Origin: Phytophthora colocasiae | Taxonomy: Eukaryota > Oomycota > Peronosporomycetes > Peronosporales > Peronosporaceae | NCBI GenBank assembly: GCA_018806915.1 | Contig: JAGKQI010000047.1 | Coordinates: 744,001-808,000 of the forward strand | Direction: 5' to 3' | DNA: 64,000 nucleotides | Shown: positions 60,869 through 64,000 of the stretch, piece after piece | How positions within the stretch are numbered: the first letter of the stretch is position 1 | Layout: every line of letters starts with the position of its first letter | Position numbers and translations under genes: made by a program | The notes under the pieces: generated by a model | Databases searched by the model: none | Seen by the model: only the letters and a program-made list of their open reading frames with translations | What the model was told of the DNA's origin: nothing

Positions 60869-62095
60869 TCATCGATAGATGATCTGTCGAACAGTCTGCA
60901 GCATCACGTCGCCCCATTTACCGACACTTTCTCGCAGTTCATGTGCAGTCTCGAATGGTAGCTGGATTCCATTATGACGAAGTTTTATCAGGCATGACCG
61001 GGTAAGAATCACCACTCCCTCACTCTCCAGCTCTCCAGCATTGTTCAACTTCTTCCGCTGCTGCATTTTCACCGTCACCACCGCAGTTACGTCGTATCGG
61101 ACGCGTTCTTTCGGCATATACGGGAACAGCTCATCCTTATCCACAAAATCCGTCGTGAAAAGCCCAAAAGCTCCTCCGTCCCCAAATTCGTCGTCCTGTT
61201 CGCGAAACTCCGTGTACATGACGTTGTTCATCTCCATCTCCACTCCATTCGTCAATGACGACACCAATCGGTTCTGTGAAATTCCTTTTCCGGCACTGTC
61301 GTCGTCCTCTCTGATGGTCACATCTCCTAAAATGTCCGTCACCCAGATCTCCATGTGGCTGAAGTAGTGATACAGTGCGTCATATACCTTCTTAACACTT
61401 GAGACCTCTTCATACGGCGTGATATCGAACCGCAAAGCACAAAAGTCTCCGTTCTGTGCCACAAACCTCGAATGTTCGGCAAAAGGACTCGCGGGATCCA
61501 AAAACCTCGTGCGTTCCACCACGTAAAGCTGTGCTGCTCTTAATTTCCTAGCCTTTAACGCCGCTAATGTCTGTTTTCGCTCCTCCACGTCCGTTCCGAG
61601 ATAAATCCACATTTCGAACGGAACATGCTGTTGAACACTCTTCACAAGTAGAAAACAAATGAAGAGTATCAGAAATAAAATCTCAATATCAGTTTTAACG
61701 TAAGATCAAGGCGTACATACCACGTAGCCAGATAACGCCGACTGGATGTTCACTAGTGACAATTGCTGGTGGTGCGATGCTCCCTCTAAAAATTCATTAG
61801 ACAGTTCCTTCTGTAGGCTGGTACGCTCTTTTTCAGCTTTTGCAGTGTTGAATGCTGCTTGGTGTTTGAGTTGTTTCAATTGCGTCTGTAAAACCTCCAG
61901 TTCTTTGAGTAAAAACGCTTTTTCCTCTTTCCGGACCATGTACGTTGCTTTTTTTACTCTCCGAGGCTTGCTGGGTCTTTTATCAGCAGGTTGGGGCGTC
62001 TCTAGATCGGTCATGGACGTGTCTAGGTCTTCCACTTGGCTGGGGGATGCAGAAGACTGTGTATCGCTCGCAGCATCATGAGAAGCAGGCGTCAT
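60869..62095 (-). CDS. M96-like gene C, two exons, 381 residues, apparently intact
   Basis: Exon 1 is 62095-61721 (125 codons), followed by an intron of 81 bp (GTATGT ... TTGTGAAG), then exon 2 61639-60869. ATG at 62095. The N-terminus is Ser/Asp-rich, then KRPSKPRRVKKATYMVRKEE and a coiled coil KAFLLKELEVLQTQLKQLKH. This basic-plus-coil arrangement is bZIP-like. The 256-residue second exon holds the conserved family domain with HYFSHMEIWVTDILGDVTIR, NRLVSSLTNGVEMEMN and EGVVILTRSCLIKLRHNGIQ. The intron position equals that of intron 2 of gene B, supporting common descent; sequence identity to B is moderate. The function of the family is unknown; M96 proteins are reported as mating-stage proteins (name from memory). 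Confidence 0.8.
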
Positions 62096-62745
62096 ACAGT
62101 GGTGGCAAGAAATATACGACCGCGAGTTTATTTCGAATTTTGACCACTAAAATTGCGTAATTGGGCTTTAAATGTACCACGCGTTGATTGGTGGTCTCCG
62201 TTTGGGAAACGGATAAAAACTGACGGAGCAACAGAAAATTACGCCTTCAGAGGTGGAAAAAAGTATAAGACCGAAGGCGTATTTTTAATTCTTTATTGTC
62301 CGATTACTTTGAAACTGCGCACACGAGGTATTTAATGGCTAGTACATGTTACTTCAAAGTTTGAGCTAGAAATTCGCTCTACAATTTTTGTAATGGCACT
62401 AGAATGTTTAAACGGAGAATGGCTCAGAAATGGCATCATGGTACCTTCCAAAGGCCGTTACGTGCGTTTTTGTGCATTTCAAACGCTGAAAGAGCATACA
62501 ACAGCTTTCTAATACGTATTAGCTGTCATAACAGTTGCTGCACGTGAACAGAATTCAAATTAAACAATAATGTACATGCATTCAAGTGATGGTCCGGGGT
62601 TTCTCATACAATTATACAGTAGTAGTGGTAGAGGTGCAAGCCAAAAACGATTTCACAACGACCAAATACAAATCCTATCTATTTGTTGCTTTTAAAGGCA
62701 ACAACTATGCTCTACGAATGGATTTACGCCTCTCCCAAAGCGTTT
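62096..62745. other. Intergenic region, upstream of gene C
   Basis: No gene or repeat was recognised. The region ends at the MULE copy 2 terminus. Gene C is transcribed away from it, so its promoter should lie here. No clear initiator match was seen. Confidence 0.35.
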
Positions 62746-62746
62746 T

Positions 62747-64000
62747 TTTTGGCGGCTGTTGGAGGCCAGGATTATAGTCACGTAATCTTACATGATTTTG
62801 TCCATGATTAATCCTGGTTTGATCTTTCGTATTTACTAAGATGATCATATGGGGAAGATATGAGAACACATGGGGAAGATTTGAGAAGATTCTTCGAGGA
62901 CGACGAAGATATTTTTGTGCGGCGGTGACGGACACATGATTAATCCTGTTCAATCATGGTAAAATCATGAAAGTCATGTATTAATAATGCAAGAACCAAG
63001 CTAAAGGTGAAAGTAGCCCACTTTGTCAATATCCTGAGTTCTACGTAGCGGCTTGAGTGGAAGGCAGGTCTTCCCCCTCCTTCACGTCGTCGTCATGAGA
63101 TGGCGCAGCCATTTTCTTCTCTGTCCCGTCATCTTGGGCAGCTTTAGTCGATTCCGCAGGCAGAAGGCGACCAGTCAATAGGTAGAAAAATAACTCGAAA
63201 CGAAGCCTCGTCAAAGCATTAGAGCTCATATCCAGTGGTGGCCCTGGAACAACCTGACGGATGAACATCCAGCAGACGTAAACACCACAGCTGTACGCAT
63301 CGAACTGGATAGGGTTGTTCTGGGGGATGACGTCGTATTTGTCCAGTCCTGAAATCTTCAGTGTCGTAGCAACAGCCTTCGCAGCGTTCATGTACAGAGT
63401 CTGGTTTAGCGGATCGTAGTAGTCGATGCGCTTAGAATTCACCTTAATGACTATGCAGCACCAGTGCGCACTGAAAAAGTTCAGGGGCAAAAACACCGTG
63501 TCGACCCCGGCCTCACCAACTTCTTGGAGGACACGATCTCGTATAGCGTCGTCCAGTACGGAATCTTCTGCGTTTCGAGTTCGCTTCGTCTTGGTAGTCG
63601 CAGTTTCCAACCCGGCAAATCTGCAGGATGGGTAATCCTTCATAAGACGAGCACAAACTGCACGGATTGACGCGTCAGTAAGCCATGTCGGTGGTATTGC
63701 TCGGTATAGCATTGCATAGTCGAAATCGGGCTGGTCGGGTAGTCCTGCAATGCGCTTGTGCGGGTAAGTCTCCTTGAGCTCGTCGGCAACCTGTGCCCCG
63801 CATTCGTGATATTCGGCAGGCAGTGAAGGAATTCCGTCTTCTGTTAACCACTTGAGCATATCAATCCCCAACTGCACACAAGGTTTCAAGTTATGGACTC
63901 TTTTGAAAGTCTCAATTTGTAGGCGTGAAAACGACCCGACATCCTTGATTTGCACAACTTCAACTGTTTGTGGAGCATCTTTCTTCTTCCCCGCCGGAGA
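62747..64000 (-). mobile_element. MULE copy 2 (left end and Ulp1 gene; continues beyond the window)
   Basis: It begins TTTTTTTGGCGGCTGTTGGA near 62745, then GGCCAGGATTATAGTCACG and the CCATGATTAATCCTG motif series, parallel to copy 1 (46917-48000) but without the Tc1-type insertion. It carries a well-preserved Ulp1-type gene. Copy 1 and 2 are closely similar in the non-coding end as well. Confidence 0.8.
63041..64000 (-). CDS. Ulp1/C48-type cysteine protease of MULE copy 2, open to the window edge
   Basis: The frame is open from the right edge (reading SPAGKKKDAPQTVEVVQIKD) to a stop at 63041, at least 319 codons, so the N-terminus is outside. The catalytic set is SAHWCCIVIKVNSKRIDYYD (His and the Asp of YYDP) and NNPIQFDAYSCGVYVCWMF (Gln region and Cys). 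This is a Ulp1 SUMO-protease-like fold. The upstream helical part (RLQIETFKRVHNLKPCVQLG, DQPDFDYAMLYRAIPPTWLT) is also kept in copy 1. The C-terminal tail is Asp/Glu/Lys-rich. The intact residues contrast with the decayed copy 1. Its role in transposition is not known. Confidence 0.85.
   Translation of the reverse strand, partial: SPAGKKKDAPQTVEVVQIKDVGSFSRLQIETFKRVHNLKPCVQLGIDMLKWLTEDGIPSLPAEYHECGAQVADELKETYPHKRIAGLPDQPDFDYAMLYRAIPPTWLTDASIRAVCARLMKDYPSCRFAGLETATTKTKRTRNAEDSVLDDAIRDRVLQEVGEAGVDTVFLPLNFFSAHWCCIVIKVNSKRIDYYDPLNQTLYMNAAKAVATTLKISGLDKYDVIPQNNPIQFDAYSCGVYVCWMFIRQVVPGPPLDMSSNALTRLRFELFFYLLTGRLLPAESTKAAQDDGTEKKMAAPSHDDDVKEGEDLPSTQAAT

Overview
The window is eukaryotic and reads as a repeat-rich, gene-poor stretch of an oomycete genome, most likely a Phytophthora-type plant pathogen. 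The reasons are: secreted proteins with a signal peptide followed by RxLR and EER motifs; oomycete initiator-like promoter elements ahead of two of them; short introns (59-81 bp); a lineage-specific family of coiled-coil proteins (M96-like, tentative); and transposon families typical of oomycetes (hAT, piggyBac-like, MULE with a Ulp1-type protease, DDE_3, chromodomain and non-chromodomain Gypsy). Only four protein genes look intact or nearly so: two RxLR effector genes (57100-57504 and 59151-59594) and two M96-like genes (55410-56680 and 60869-62095). Most of the rest is mobile DNA or its remains.

Layout. 1-1050: end of an unknown ORF, then a broken copy of the M96-like gene start and its upstream region. 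1051-6370: decayed transposase, coiled-coil, SANT-like and DDE_3 pseudogenes. 6371-9099: a hAT pseudogene on the minus strand with its terminal repeat at 9099. 9307-11341 plus 26463-26961: a second hAT split by a nest of Gypsy elements (El1 11342-14834; El2 14835-17271 and 25344-26437; El3 17272-25343, inserted in El2 with a CTGGC target duplication). 27420-30640: first copy of the effector segment, in which every gene is broken. 30722-38220: piggyBac-like transposase interrupted by a recent chromodomain Gypsy, El4 (31533-36751, identical 195-bp LTRs, AGGCT duplication). 38246-44046: El5, a gag-only element with a tRNA-like primer site. 44050-46915: decayed MULE. 46917-51905: MULE with Ulp1, carrying a small Tc1/mariner-type element whose empty site is visible in the sister MULE at 62750-64000. 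55085-62095: second copy of the effector segment plus a third RxLR gene, an antisense RxLR relic, a SINE with a perfect 16-bp target duplication, and the second M96-like gene.

How it fits together. The two effector segments derive from one ancestral block: M96-like A (+), M96-like B (-), RxLR1 (+), RxLR2 (+). Copy one lost gene B, the RxLR1 reading frame and the RxLR2 start codon. Copy two kept B and RxLR1, but RxLR2 is frameshifted. TE insertion and segment duplication dominate the local history.

The strongest unexplained signal is in El1-El3 (same primer site, related pol). Their sequence, LTRs and coding regions alike, is tiled with short perfect inverted repeats, far denser than in neighbouring DNA. 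A second is that both minus-strand Gypsy elements (El3, El4) carry an ORF on the opposite strand between integrase and the 3' LTR. In El4 this ORF appears to encode a chromodomain-like segment and a papain-like Cys/His/Asp domain. Coordinates of decayed elements are approximate where no terminal repeat could be identified.
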